From Erythrobacter sp. AP23 (GTDB lineage: Bacteria; Pseudomonadota; Alphaproteobacteria; Sphingomonadales; Sphingomonadaceae): DNA of 64,000 nt. A program made the position numbers and the translations under genes. The stretch spans positions 62,001-126,000 of the forward strand of contig NZ_LNBY01000012.1 in NCBI RefSeq assembly GCF_001542855.1, read 5' to 3'. Every line of letters begins with the position of its first letter. Within the stretch, counting starts at the first letter, position 1. Positions 26,630 to 35,400 of this stretch are shown piece by piece. The notes beneath the pieces are model-generated. The model worked only from the letters and a program-made list of their open reading frames with translations. It made no database searches and was not told the origin of the DNA.

Positions 26630-27782
26630 TGCTCAATCCTTCCGGCGCGCGACCGTATATCCGGCGGCACTGGTCGATGGCGTAGCGATCGGTCATTCCG
26701 GCGATGAAATCGGCGATATGGCGGCTGCGTTCGGGTTCCTGTTCGGGAAGCGAGGCGAGCCAGGCGTCGGGCATGGTCGTCGGATCCTGGTGGTAGGCCG
26801 CGAACAGACGCGAGATGACATCGCGCGCACGCTCGGCGGTATCGATCTGCTCTTTGTGATAGTAGAGCCGATCGTACATGAACCGTTTGAGCGCGCGTTC
26901 CTGGTCTTGCATCGCGGGCGAGAAGCCTGCCAGCTGGCGCCCGGCGCCGCGCACGCCTTCGACGCTGTCGATACCCCCGAGCTGCCTGCGCGTGTGAGAG
27001 AGAAGATCGTTGACCATCAAGCCGATCTGCGTACGCACCAGTTCGCGCAATTGCCGCTCGCGCGGGGCATGCGGAAAGCGCTTTTCGACAGCGCGCCACT
27101 GTTCGGCGAGCCAATCGAGCGCGAGCAGGTCTTCCAGATCGAGAAAACCAGCACGCAGCCCGTCGTCGATATCGTGATTGTCATAGGCGATATCGTCCGC
27201 GATCGCGGCCACCTGAGCCTCGAGGGAGGGCCATGTCGACAGGTCGAGCGCAAAGGCCCGGTCGATTTCCGCCAGCGCCCAGTTGGGAGCAGTCACCGGC
27301 CCATTGTGCTTCGCCAGCCCTTCCAGCGTTTCCCAGGTAAGGTTCAGCCCCTCGTGATCGCAATAGGGGCTCTCGAGGCGCGCCAGCGTTCGCAGCCCTT
27401 GAGCATTGTGATCGTAACCGCCGGCATGTGCCATCGCGTCTTCGAGCGCCTTTTCGCCCGCATGGCCGAAGGGCGGATGGCCGATATCGTGACCGAGGCA
27501 CAGCGCTTCGGTGAGATCCTCGTCGAGGCCGAGTTCACGCGCGAGCACACGCCCGATCTGGGCAACCTCGATGCTGTGGGTCAGGCGGGTGCGATAGTGA
27601 TCCCCGTCGGGTGCGATGAAGACCTGCGTCTTGGAACGCAGCCGACGGAAAGCGATCGAATGGACGATCCGGTCGCGGTCGCGCTGGAATTCGCTGCGCG
27701 GCCCGCGCGAGCCCTCGCGTTCCTCGTTGAATTCGCGTCCGCGGCTGGCGGCGGGATCGGAGGCATAGGGAGCTCTGTGCAT
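26622..27782 (-). CDS. dgt: Deoxyguanosinetriphosphate triphosphohydrolase-like protein
   Basis: A 386-residue HD-domain phosphohydrolase. The metal-binding His/His-Asp motifs are in RTRLTHSIEVAQIGR and GHDIGHPPFGHAGE, with a later Asp in ADDIAYDNHDIDDG. The family cleaves dNTPs to deoxynucleoside and triphosphate and helps balance dNTP pools. The length fits the shorter dgt-like class. It begins MHRAPYASDPAASRGR, typical of alphaproteobacterial members, and heads the leftward dgt-SDR-ABA4 set. Confidence 0.92.
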   Translation of the reverse strand: MHRAPYASDPAASRGREFNEEREGSRGPRSEFQRDRDRIVHSIAFRRLRSKTQVFIAPDGDHYRTRLTHSIEVAQIGRVLARELGLDEDLTEALCLGHDIGHPPFGHAGEKALEDAMAHAGGYDHNAQGLRTLARLESPYCDHEGLNLTWETLEGLAKHNGPVTAPNWALAEIDRAFALDLSTWPSLEAQVAAIADDIAYDNHDIDDGLRAGFLDLEDLLALDWLAEQWRAVEKRFPHAPRERQLRELVRTQIGLMVNDLLSHTRRQLGGIDSVEGVRGAGRQLAGFSPAMQDQERALKRFMYDRLYYHKEQIDTAERARDVISRLFAAYHQDPTTMPDAWLASLPEQEPERSRHIADFIAGMTDRYAIDQCRRIYGRAPEGLSNV

Positions 27783-27862
27783 GCCCGGGGAGGCTTAGGT
27801 GAGCGCCCCGAGTGCGACAACGTGAACGAAATGCGAACCCGCACGGTTTTCGGCAGAAAGAA

Positions 27863-27892
27863 GGGGCTACGCGCCAGACGACACGCAGCCCC
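27863..27892 (-). terminator. Probable terminator of the subtilase gene
   Basis: On the minus strand GGGGCTGCG...CGTAGCCCC forms a 9-bp stem (one G-U pair) with a 12-nt loop, followed by TTCTTTC. It lies 31 bp after the stop of the S8 peptidase gene and before dgt. Confidence 0.6.
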
Positions 27893-27922
27893 GTCGAGGT
27901 GAAGGTTTGCGACCCTCGTCGA

Positions 27923-29041
27923 TCAGCGAACGCCGATCCTGTCGGCAGTGCCATCCGGGTCGCCCGCTACGGTGCGATCCCAGTTGATTGTGCCGAGCAG
28001 AAGGATGCCGGCGGCATGTGGAGCCGCCATCGAGGTTCCCGAAAGCGTGGCATAGCCGCCGTCCTTGTAGGTCGAGGGTATGGCCGAGCCGGGCTCGGCA
28101 TAGTCGACCGGCGGATTGCCGTAGTTCGAGAAGCTCGACCAGGTATCGCCCTGGGCGAAGCTGGAAATGGTGTAGATGTTCGGGCCATTCGCCGAAGCGG
28201 GCGACTTGGTGGTCGCGCTGGTGGATTCATTGCCGGCCGCGAGCGTAAACTTGAGGCCCGTGGAAGCAGCGGCGATCACGGCATCGTTGAGCGCCTGGCT
28301 GAAGCCGCCACCGAGGCTCATATTGGCGACATCGCCGTTACCCGCGATCTGGGCCGCGTAATCCACCCCCGCGATCACGCCGCTGGTCGAACCGGAACCG
28401 CGCCGATCGAGCACCTTGATGCCTATCACCGTGGTTCCCGGAGCAACGCCGACGACGCCGATGCCATTACCCGCAATGGCAGCGATCGTACCGGCGACGT
28501 GAGTGCCATGGCCGTTGCCGTCATCGGCGTTCTTGTCGCGGGTGAAATTCACCGAGAGCGAGGCATCGACATTGAGATCGGGATGATCGAGATCGACGCC
28601 GCTATCGATCACCAATGCGCGGCCTGCCGCGGCTTGCGTCCCGCCGCCGACGCGTGTGACACCCCAGGGGGTGGTCTCGGCCGGGTCGCTGGAGCCGCCA
28701 CCCGGCCCCTTGCCCGGTGGCGGGGCAACGATGCTCATCACCTGGTCCTGTTCGCAATAGGCGATGCGCGGATTCTTCGCCTGCATGTTTGCGACCCCGC
28801 GAGCGGAAGCATTCAACGCGAACCCGCGAATGGTGTTTCTATATTCGTGCTTCACCTGACCGCCCGCTGCCTGGGCGGCGCGATTGGACTCGGCCTTCAC
28901 ATTGCCCTTGGACACGAGGCCGGGCTGGAAGACGCAGATATAGCTGTTTTCGATCTTTTGCGCCGCGGCAGGCGCAGCAAGACTCGCACCGGCAAGCGCA
29001 ATAAGGCTCGCGGTCGCGAGGCGACCCATTGTAATCTTCAT
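27923..29041 (-). CDS. Secreted subtilisin-like serine peptidase (S8)
   Basis: A 372-residue exported protease. Signal peptide to about residue 27, an I9-type propeptide ending near IAYCEQDQ, then the S8 catalytic domain: Asp in VIDSGVDLDHPDL, His in GNGHGTHVAG, oxyanion Asn in LAAGNES and Ser in SGTSMAAPH. A Gly/Pro-rich linker (PPPGKGPGGGSSD) joins pro- and catalytic regions. AAGGGAAGGGA precedes the ATG at 29041. It probably digests extracellular protein. It stands alone, with its own terminator. Confidence 0.92.
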   Translation of the reverse strand: MKITMGRLATASLIALAGASLAAPAAAQKIENSYICVFQPGLVSKGNVKAESNRAAQAAGGQVKHEYRNTIRGFALNASARGVANMQAKNPRIAYCEQDQVMSIVAPPPGKGPGGGSSDPAETTPWGVTRVGGGTQAAAGRALVIDSGVDLDHPDLNVDASLSVNFTRDKNADDGNGHGTHVAGTIAAIAGNGIGVVGVAPGTTVIGIKVLDRRGSGSTSGVIAGVDYAAQIAGNGDVANMSLGGGFSQALNDAVIAAASTGLKFTLAAGNESTSATTKSPASANGPNIYTISSFAQGDTWSSFSNYGNPPVDYAEPGSAIPSTYKDGGYATLSGTSMAAPHAAGILLLGTINWDRTVAGDPDGTADRIGVR

Positions 29042-29174
29042 AAACGCAGTCCCTTCCCTTGGATTAGGAAGGAAAACATGCCTCACGCTACGGCGACATC
29101 AATACAGCTAAAGTTAATTGCTGTCGGAAAACTTCCAACTGTCACCAAGATGTCGCGTTCTTACAAGTCGGGGC

Positions 29175-29882
29175 TCATTCCAGAATCCAATTAGCGGCAG
29201 CGCGGCAATGGATATCGGTGGAGTCGAATACCGGAAGCACGTTGGCATCGGTGTCGACGACCATCTCGAGTTCGGTACAGGCAAGCACGATCGCCTGGGC
29301 GCCCTCTTTCTCCTTCATGGTGATGATCGTCTTGAGCGCGCGCTCTGCATCGCGGGTGACGCGGCCCAGCATCAGTTCCTTGTAGATGATCCCGTCGACC
29401 ATCTCGACGTCGTCCGGATTGGGCGGCAGCAGGTTGACGCCGTGGTCGACCAGCCGCTTGCGATAGAAGCTCTCGGTCATCACGAAACGCGTGCCCAGCA
29501 AAGCCGCGTTCTGGCAATCGGTCTGCGCCATCGCGGCGCCCACGCTGTCGGCTATGTGCAGGACGGGAATCGAAACCGCTTCGGTGATCCGGTCGTGGAC
29601 CTTGTGCATGGCATTGGCGGCGATCACGAGGCCCTCGGCACCGGCACTTTCGAGGCGGCGGGCGGATTCGACCAGCGTCCCGGCGATGGCGTCCCAATCG
29701 TCGGCATTCTTGGCTGCGGCTATCGGGGCATAGTCCAGGCTTTCGATGAGCAGCGGAGGGCTCGCCAGTGGCGGGGCCTGCTTCTGCACGAATTTGTTGA
29801 TCCGTTCGTAATAGGCGCGGGTCGAGATCCAGCTCATACCCCCGATGATGCCGAGCTTGCGCAAGCGTCCGTCCTTTTCCAC
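29175..29882 (-). CDS. Aspartate/glutamate racemase-family protein lacking the first catalytic residue
   Basis: A 235-residue protein of the Asp/Glu racemase superfamily, closest in motif pattern to YgeA-like broad amino-acid racemases (GIIGGMSW start; LGTRFVMTESFY). The second catalytic Cys is present in VLACTELEM. The first site, normally Cys or Thr before NTMH, reads AANAMHKV, with Ala. Racemisation by the two-base mechanism is therefore doubtful; another isomerase, lyase or non-catalytic role is possible. It is monocistronic. Confidence 0.82.
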   Translation of the reverse strand: MEKDGRLRKLGIIGGMSWISTRAYYERINKFVQKQAPPLASPPLLIESLDYAPIAAAKNADDWDAIAGTLVESARRLESAGAEGLVIAANAMHKVHDRITEAVSIPVLHIADSVGAAMAQTDCQNAALLGTRFVMTESFYRKRLVDHGVNLLPPNPDDVEMVDGIIYKELMLGRVTRDAERALKTIITMKEKEGAQAIVLACTELEMVVDTDANVLPVFDSTDIHCRAAANWILE

Positions 29883-29938
29883 CCTGTTGATCGCGTGATC
29901 GCGGTTGGCCCGCGTATCAGGGGTTTAGAACGGACGGG

Positions 29939-30919
29939 CTAAGAGGCGGTTCCTTCGTTTTCGCCCGCTTCGGATGAGAGCGCTTCCGCCAGCCAGGCCT
30001 GTAGGTCGGCAACGCTGCGTTCGGGCGCTTCTTCCATCGGGATATGGCCGATGCCGGGATAGCTGGCGAGCGTGGAATTGGGCAGATGATCCATGTACCA
30101 GCCCGCTGCGGCATAGGGGATCAGGCTGTCTTCCTCGCCCCACATCACCAGCGTAGGGACTTCGACGGCGGCGACCTGTTCGGCCGAAAAGGCCTCGCGC
30201 GGGGTGGCGAAGCGCTGGCGCGTCGCCGTGCGGTTACCCGGATAGCGGGCGAGCTCCCAATAGCGATCGACCGCTTCGGGCGTCACGATGCTCTGATTGC
30301 TGACGCTTTGCGACAGGCTGCGTTCGATCAGCGAGCGCGGCAGCAGCTGGCTCATCGCATCGCCGATCACCGGCACGCCCGCCAGCGTGAAAGCCAGATT
30401 GCCGCCGCCTTCGCGCTCGATCGGGGCACCGCTGGCATCGACCAGTACGAGACCGTCGAGCCGATCCGGGTTCTCGATCGCGTAGCCCATCGCGATCGCG
30501 CCGCCCATCGAATTGCCCGCCAGCGTGAAGCGCTCGATATCGAGCGCATCGGCAACCGCATCGATATCCTCGATGAAGCCGTCCAGCGCGTAATTGCCGT
30601 CCGCTACCGGGCCGGTCAGTCCGTGACCGCGCTGATCGTAACGGACCACGCGATAGTCGCTCTTCAGGGCATCGGCCCAGTGCTGCCAGGTATGCAGGTC
30701 GGCGTTCGAGCCGTGCAGCAGCATGATCACCGGCGCATCGCGCGGGCCCTCGTCGCGCACATGCACGCGCCGGTCGCCGTCGATGGCGAGCATGCGCGAG
30801 GGCGCGGCGCCGTATTTCGCCTGCATCTCGGCCGGATCGGTATCGGGTACGCGCAGCACGAAGAATGCGACGACCAGGACGAGCGCCAACCCGCCGAGTA
30901 CACGCCAGAACCATTTCAC
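29939..30919 (-). CDS. Membrane-anchored alpha/beta hydrolase
   Basis: A 326-residue protein. An N-terminal helix (WRVLGGLALVLVVAFFVL) anchors or exports it. The fold shows LLHGSNADLHTW (oxyanion HG), the nucleophile Ser in AGNSMGGA, an Asp near WGEEDSLIP and the His in PGIGHIPMEE. Its GTG overlaps the stop of the dihaem cytochrome gene (GTGA), so it is the third gene of a beta-helix/cytochrome/hydrolase operon. The substrate is unknown; the longer open frame upstream is spurious. Confidence 0.87.
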   Translation of the reverse strand: MKWFWRVLGGLALVLVVAFFVLRVPDTDPAEMQAKYGAAPSRMLAIDGDRRVHVRDEGPRDAPVIMLLHGSNADLHTWQHWADALKSDYRVVRYDQRGHGLTGPVADGNYALDGFIEDIDAVADALDIERFTLAGNSMGGAIAMGYAIENPDRLDGLVLVDASGAPIEREGGGNLAFTLAGVPVIGDAMSQLLPRSLIERSLSQSVSNQSIVTPEAVDRYWELARYPGNRTATRQRFATPREAFSAEQVAAVEVPTLVMWGEEDSLIPYAAAGWYMDHLPNSTLASYPGIGHIPMEEAPERSVADLQAWLAEALSSEAGENEGTAS

Positions 30920-31932
30920 GGGGCCATCTCCTCGATCCAGCGGCGCACGATGTTGAGGCCTTCCTCGTCCACCGTGGCCTTGCCCAGTTCGGGCATGGCG
31001 ATGCCCGGTTCGGGGCTCGCCATGCGATAGGTGAGGATCGAGCTGTCGGGCGATCCCGGCACGATATCGTACAGATGCCCGCCCGCCCCGCGCCCGGCGG
31101 CCACGGGCCGCTTGCCCACGCCGAGCGCTTCGGGCGATTGCTGTTCCCAGCGCAGGTCGAGCCCGCTGTTCGACGCCATCGCGCCGGGGCGGTGGCAATG
31201 CGCGCAATTGACGTCGAGATAGGCGCGCGCGGCAGCGGTCAGATCGGCGCTTGCGCGATGCTCCCAGACGGGGAACTGGTCCGCATCGCGCGGCACTGTA
31301 TCGAGGTGGCCCGCTGCGACCATTTCGCCAAGCCAGTCGTGCGATAGATTGCGCGCCTTGGGGCCGATGGGCACCACTTCGCCGTCGAGCCCGTGGCATT
31401 CCTTGCACTGGTTCTTGTTGGGGACGCGGTAGCTGATCGCCTCGCCTTTTGGCGTGGTCAGGTCCAGCCGTGCCCCTGCAATCGCGAGCCGCGCTTCGGT
31501 CTGCTCGTCATTCCACAGATAGGGCAGCGCCAGCCAGCCGCTGTCGCGGTGCAGCAGGACGCGAGTTTCGATCAAGCGGCGCTCGCCAGCCTCTTCGAAG
31601 GCGAATGTCTTGATCAATGCGGTGCCGACCGGCATGTCGATCAAGCCTTCCCCGTTGGCTCGGAACTGTGTTCCTCCAGCGCGGTAAACAAAGCGAAGTT
31701 TATCCGCCCCATCGGAGTAAAGCGGCGTATTCAGCCGATAGGGATAGACGTGCGGCACGGGAATTTGCGCACCTAGATCGGTGAAGAACCCGTATTCGGA
31801 CAGTAGCCGCGGCATGCCATCCGACATGATCGCATCGTCGTTCACGTAGTTTATCGGCGGCGGCGTAGCGCGCACAGCCATTGCGCCCGCAAATGCGAGC
31901 GCAGCTGCAGCCAGAACCGCCGCTTTCTTCAT
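30916..31932 (-). CDS. SO2930-family dihaem c-type cytochrome
   Basis: A 338-residue exported protein with a signal peptide (AAAALAFAGAMAVRA) and two haem c sites, CKECH in the middle and CAHCH later. PLYSDGADKLRFVY and AMPELGK are typical of the SO_2930 (TIGR03806-like) family. Members are usually encoded next to a parallel beta-helix protein, exactly as here. It overlaps both neighbours by 4 bp, giving a tight operon. Role unknown: probably periplasmic electron transfer tied to the beta-helix partner. Confidence 0.88.
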   Translation of the reverse strand: MKKAAVLAAAALAFAGAMAVRATPPPINYVNDDAIMSDGMPRLLSEYGFFTDLGAQIPVPHVYPYRLNTPLYSDGADKLRFVYRAGGTQFRANGEGLIDMPVGTALIKTFAFEEAGERRLIETRVLLHRDSGWLALPYLWNDEQTEARLAIAGARLDLTTPKGEAISYRVPNKNQCKECHGLDGEVVPIGPKARNLSHDWLGEMVAAGHLDTVPRDADQFPVWEHRASADLTAAARAYLDVNCAHCHRPGAMASNSGLDLRWEQQSPEALGVGKRPVAAGRGAGGHLYDIVPGSPDSSILTYRMASPEPGIAMPELGKATVDEEGLNIVRRWIEEMAP

Positions 31933-33122
31933 CCGTCCAACCTCGCGTCGAGCTCGGCCGGAGCGCCGATGCCGCTGCGGTCGAAGTCACCACTCGGCGC
32001 AGAAACCGCCAGTGGAGAGGGCTGCGCGCCTTCGAGGCCGACGCCCTGCTCCGTCAGATTGAGGCTCCATCCCGCAGTCCCCTCGACCACTGCAAGCGAA
32101 CCAAGCCCGTCCCACATCACCGGCGGCAATTCGCCACCGAAAGCCGCGAGCAGCGTGTCCGCGCCGTCGAGCTGCGGATCGTACCCGCCGCCGTCATAGA
32201 TGTTCTCGCCCACCACGACCTCGCGCGGGAACGGGTTGTAGCGCTCGTCCTCGAAGCTCTGCGTATAGGCGATGACCATGATCGGCGCGGTCGGGTTGCC
32301 CGAGAGGATATTGTCCTCGACCAGCACATTGTCGTTGGCCATCACCATGATGCCGGTGCCACGCCGCACGCCCGCCACGATATTGCCCGGCGGCGCGAAA
32401 TTGGGCGTGTCGTTGGCGACGACGAGGTTGTTCGCGACCACCACATTGCCGCCGCCCATCACCGGCAGGTCGGGCAGGTCGAACACCAGGATCCCGCCCG
32501 TATTGCGCGTGGCGATATTGTGTTCGACCAGCGCATTGCGGCTGTTCTCGATCTCGATCCCCGCGACATTGGCCTCGGCGATCGAATTGCGCACGGTGAT
32601 GCGGTTCGACTGGCCGACATAGATGCCCGCATCGCTCGCGCCGGTGACCTTGACCCCGTCGACCAGCACGCCGGTGCTTTCGACCGGATAAATGCCATAG
32701 GCGCCGTTTTCGGGATGCGGGCCGCGGGTCCACGTCACGCGGAGGCGGTGATAGACGATATTGTCCGCACCCTTGGACTTGATCCCGTCGCCCTTGGGAT
32801 TCTCCAGCGCGAAATCGCGCAGCGTGACATTGTCGCTGGTGACCAGCATGCCCTCGCCCGAGCCCGCTTGCGTGGTGAAATCGAGTATGGTCCCGTCCAT
32901 CCCCTCGCCGCGCACGGTCACACCGTCCACATCGAGGCTGAGGCCATCGGTCAGCACATAGCGCCCCGCGGCGAGCACGATTTCGTCGCCCGGCTCGGCG
33001 AGGATCAGCGCTTCCTGCAACTCCTGCTGCGCGTTCTCACCCGGCGCGATATTGTGCGTGGCGGCAAGGGCCGGTGCGGCAGTCGCCAGCAGAACGGCGG
33101 CAATCGACAGTCTGGTCATCAT
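31929..33122 (-). CDS. Exported parallel beta-helix protein
   Basis: A 397-residue protein with a Sec signal (TRLSIAAVLLATAAPALA) and many right-handed beta-helix rungs (Asn/Val/Gly-rich turns such as NRITVRNSIAEANVAGIEIE). It resembles the TIGR03805-type family paired with SO2930-type cytochromes. Beta-helix proteins often bind or cleave polysaccharides; no lyase active site could be assigned. It is first in the operon, and its stop overlaps the cytochrome start. Confidence 0.87.
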   Translation of the reverse strand: MMTRLSIAAVLLATAAPALAATHNIAPGENAQQELQEALILAEPGDEIVLAAGRYVLTDGLSLDVDGVTVRGEGMDGTILDFTTQAGSGEGMLVTSDNVTLRDFALENPKGDGIKSKGADNIVYHRLRVTWTRGPHPENGAYGIYPVESTGVLVDGVKVTGASDAGIYVGQSNRITVRNSIAEANVAGIEIENSRNALVEHNIATRNTGGILVFDLPDLPVMGGGNVVVANNLVVANDTPNFAPPGNIVAGVRRGTGIMVMANDNVLVEDNILSGNPTAPIMVIAYTQSFEDERYNPFPREVVVGENIYDGGGYDPQLDGADTLLAAFGGELPPVMWDGLGSLAVVEGTAGWSLNLTEQGVGLEGAQPSPLAVSAPSGDFDRSGIGAPAELDARLDG

Positions 33123-33175
33123 GAGTCTCTCCCCTGCAACCTATTGTGCCGCAAGGATTTGCGATTGCAAGCGTA

Positions 33176-33520
33176 TCAAGTGCCGGAAAAGGCACAGATC
33201 GCCGCCGAACTGGCGGCCACCTCGACAACCTCGGGATCGTCGACGCGGCGCACGCGTTCGAGAAATCCTGCCACGCTCAGGGGAATGTCCGCCTCCCCAT
33301 CCTCGGGGCGCAGGTTTTCGAGCTTCCAGATTTGTCCGACCGACAGCCGCTCCGCCATGCGGGTGGCCATGCATTCGGCCATCGGCTCCGGCAGGCCACG
33401 CGCGACCAGTTCGTTCTCCAGCCGGTCCTCCACCGTGCCCTGCAGACCACCGCCTATGGTAGCCCAGACGACAGCCGCGCCCGCCACCAACAGGGCCAGC
33501 ACGATGAGGACGCGTTTCAT
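33176..33520 (-). CDS. Exported or membrane-anchored small protein, unknown function
   Basis: A 114-residue protein starting MKRVLIVLALLVAGAAVVWA, a signal peptide or anchor. The rest is soluble with two Cys (MAECMATR and AAICAFSGT) that could form a disulfide in the periplasm. No family is recognised. It lies 15 bp downstream of pntB in the same direction and may be the last gene of the transhydrogenase transcript. Confidence 0.68.
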   Translation of the reverse strand: MKRVLIVLALLVAGAAVVWATIGGGLQGTVEDRLENELVARGLPEPMAECMATRMAERLSVGQIWKLENLRPEDGEADIPLSVAGFLERVRRVDDPEVVEVAASSAAICAFSGT

Positions 33521-33535
33521 GGTGGTCCGGCGTCC

Positions 33536-35116
33536 CTAATCCAGCGCCTTGACGATTTCCTCGACCATCTTCTTCGCGTCGGAGAGCAGCATCATGGTCT
33601 GGTCCATGTAGAAGACGTCGTTGTCGACCCCGGCATAGCCGACGCCGCCCATGCTGCGCTTGATGAAGAAGACCTGTTTGGCCTTGTCGACGTCGAACAC
33701 GGGCATGCCGTAGATGGGCGATGACTTGTCGGTCTTGGCGGCCGGATTGACCACGTCGTTCGCGCCGATGATGAAGGCGACATCCGCCTGCGCGAATTCG
33801 GAATTGATGTCCTCCAGCTCAAAGACCTTGTCGTAATCGACCGAAGCTTCGGCAAGCAGCACGTTCATATGCCCAGGCATGCGTCCCGCGACCGGGTGGA
33901 TCGCGAATTTCACCTCGACGCCCTTTTCCTCGAGCAGGTCGGTCATTTCGCGCAGCGCGTGCTGCGCCTGCGCTACCGCCATGCCGTATCCGGGGATGAT
34001 GATGACCTTGTCGGCCTGTTCGAGCATGAAGGCCGCATCGTCGGCGCTGCCCTGTTTGTAGGGACGTTGCTCCTTCGCCTCGCCCCCGCCCGCAGCATCG
34101 TCGGCGCCGAAGCCGCCCGCGATCACCGAGATGAAGCTGCGGTTCATCGCGCGGCACATGATGTAACTGAGGATCGCGCCCGAAGAGCCGACCAGCGCGC
34201 CGGTGATGATCATCGCGGTATTGCCCAGCGTGAAGCCCATCGCCGCCGCGGCCCAGCCCGAATAGCTGTTCAGCATCGAAACCACGACCGGCATGTCCGC
34301 CCCGCCGATCGGGATGATGAGCAGGAAGCCGATGAGGAAGGCGAGCACGGTCAGCGCGACGATCAACGGCAGCGTCTCCGCCGGCCCCGTCGCCATGGCG
34401 AACAGCGCGGTCAGCACGAGGATCGCCACCAGCGTGCCGAGATTGATGACATGGCGCGCGGGCAGCAGGATCGGCGAGCCACTCATCCGGCCCGACAGCT
34501 TGGCGAAAGCGATGACCGAGCCGGAGAAGGTGATCGCACCGATGGCGATGCCCAGCCCCATCTCGACCTTGCTCACTGCACCGATGCTGTCGCCGACAAG
34601 CAGGCCGAAAGCGCCCGGATTGAGGTAGGCCGCCCAGCCCACCAGCACCGCCGCCATACCCACCAGCGAGTGGAAGCCGGCGACCAGCTCGGGCATGGCC
34701 GTCATCGCGATACGGCGAGCGATCAGGAAGCCGATCGACCCGCCGATGACGATCGCAATGGCGATCTCGACGATATTGGCGACGTCATGCGTGACGAGCG
34801 TCGTGCCCACCGCGATCAGCATGCCGGCCATGCCGAAGCGATTGCCGCGGCGGCTGCTCGTGGGGCTCGACAACCCGCGCAGCGCGAGGATGAAGAACAC
34901 GCCCGAAACGAGATAGGCCAGCGCGACCCATGGATTTACTGGCTCGACCGAAGCGGCATGGGCGGGGGTGGCGAAGGCCAGAAGCCCTAGGAGACCGGTC
35001 CACGTCACCCCGGACTTGATCCGGGGGCGGTGCTTTTCTCCCACCGCCTCGCTAGAAGAGAGCACCACCCCGGCTCGGTGGCCGGGGCGACGAAGGAGCA
35101 AGGTGAGCGCCTGCAT
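33536..35116 (-). CDS. pntB: NAD(P) transhydrogenase subunit beta, with a repeat-derived N-terminal insert
   Basis: A 526-residue membrane subunit that couples proton entry to hydride transfer from NADH to NADP+. About nine membrane helices precede the NADP-binding domain III (VIIIPGYGMAVAQAQHALRE). The family body starts near NPWVALAYLVSGV. The ATG at 35116 shares a base with the pntAB stop (TGATG). Residues of about 9-38 (RRPGHRAGV... to ...IKSGVTW) are encoded by a complete REP-type repeat (35004-35092) inserted in frame before the hydrophobic TGLLGLLAFATPAHA segment. A GTG in GVTW could be an alternative start. Confidence 0.92.
   Translation of the reverse strand: MQALTLLLRRPGHRAGVVLSSSEAVGEKHRPRIKSGVTWTGLLGLLAFATPAHAASVEPVNPWVALAYLVSGVFFILALRGLSSPTSSRRGNRFGMAGMLIAVGTTLVTHDVANIVEIAIAIVIGGSIGFLIARRIAMTAMPELVAGFHSLVGMAAVLVGWAAYLNPGAFGLLVGDSIGAVSKVEMGLGIAIGAITFSGSVIAFAKLSGRMSGSPILLPARHVINLGTLVAILVLTALFAMATGPAETLPLIVALTVLAFLIGFLLIIPIGGADMPVVVSMLNSYSGWAAAAMGFTLGNTAMIITGALVGSSGAILSYIMCRAMNRSFISVIAGGFGADDAAGGGEAKEQRPYKQGSADDAAFMLEQADKVIIIPGYGMAVAQAQHALREMTDLLEEKGVEVKFAIHPVAGRMPGHMNVLLAEASVDYDKVFELEDINSEFAQADVAFIIGANDVVNPAAKTDKSSPIYGMPVFDVDKAKQVFFIKRSMGGVGYAGVDNDVFYMDQTMMLLSDAKKMVEEIVKALD
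35004..35092. repeat. Dispersed REP-type inverted repeat inside pntB, copy 2
   Basis: Plus strand CGTCACCCCGGACTTGATCC ... GGCCGGGGCGACG, the same family as copies at 263-359, 42052-42145 and 57030-57115. Unlike the others it lies inside a reading frame: about 30 codons at the 5' end of pntB. There is no stop in the pntB frame across it. Confidence 0.85.
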
Positions 35117-35400
35117 CACTTCTTCTCCTTCTTCTTGTACATCGCCAGCATGCGCTCGGTGACGGCGAAGCCGCCGAAGATGTTCACACTGGCCAGCACC
35201 ACGCCGACCAGGCCGAGCCACTTGGCGACATCGCTCCCCGCCTCGGCCGCCGCGATCAGCGCGCCGACTATGATCACGGAAGAAATCGCATTGGTCACCG
35301 CCATCAGCGGCGTGTGCAGCGCCGGGGTGACCGACCAGACCACGTAATAGCCGACGAAACACGCCAGCACGAAGATCGACAGGATCGAAATGAAGTCCAT
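35116..35400 (-). CDS. pntAB: NAD(P) transhydrogenase subunit alpha part 2
   Basis: A 94-residue membrane subunit with three helices, corresponding to the C-terminal membrane part of one-piece PntA. ALHTPLMAVTNAISSVIIVG is the hallmark helix. It ends MYKKKEKK. It overlaps pntB (TGATG) and the unusual gene upstream (TAATG). In the usual operon this gene directly follows pntAA; here 381 bp of another gene separate them. Confidence 0.95.
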   Translation of the reverse strand: MDFISILSIFVLACFVGYYVVWSVTPALHTPLMAVTNAISSVIIVGALIAAAEAGSDVAKWLGLVGVVLASVNIFGGFAVTERMLAMYKKKEKK

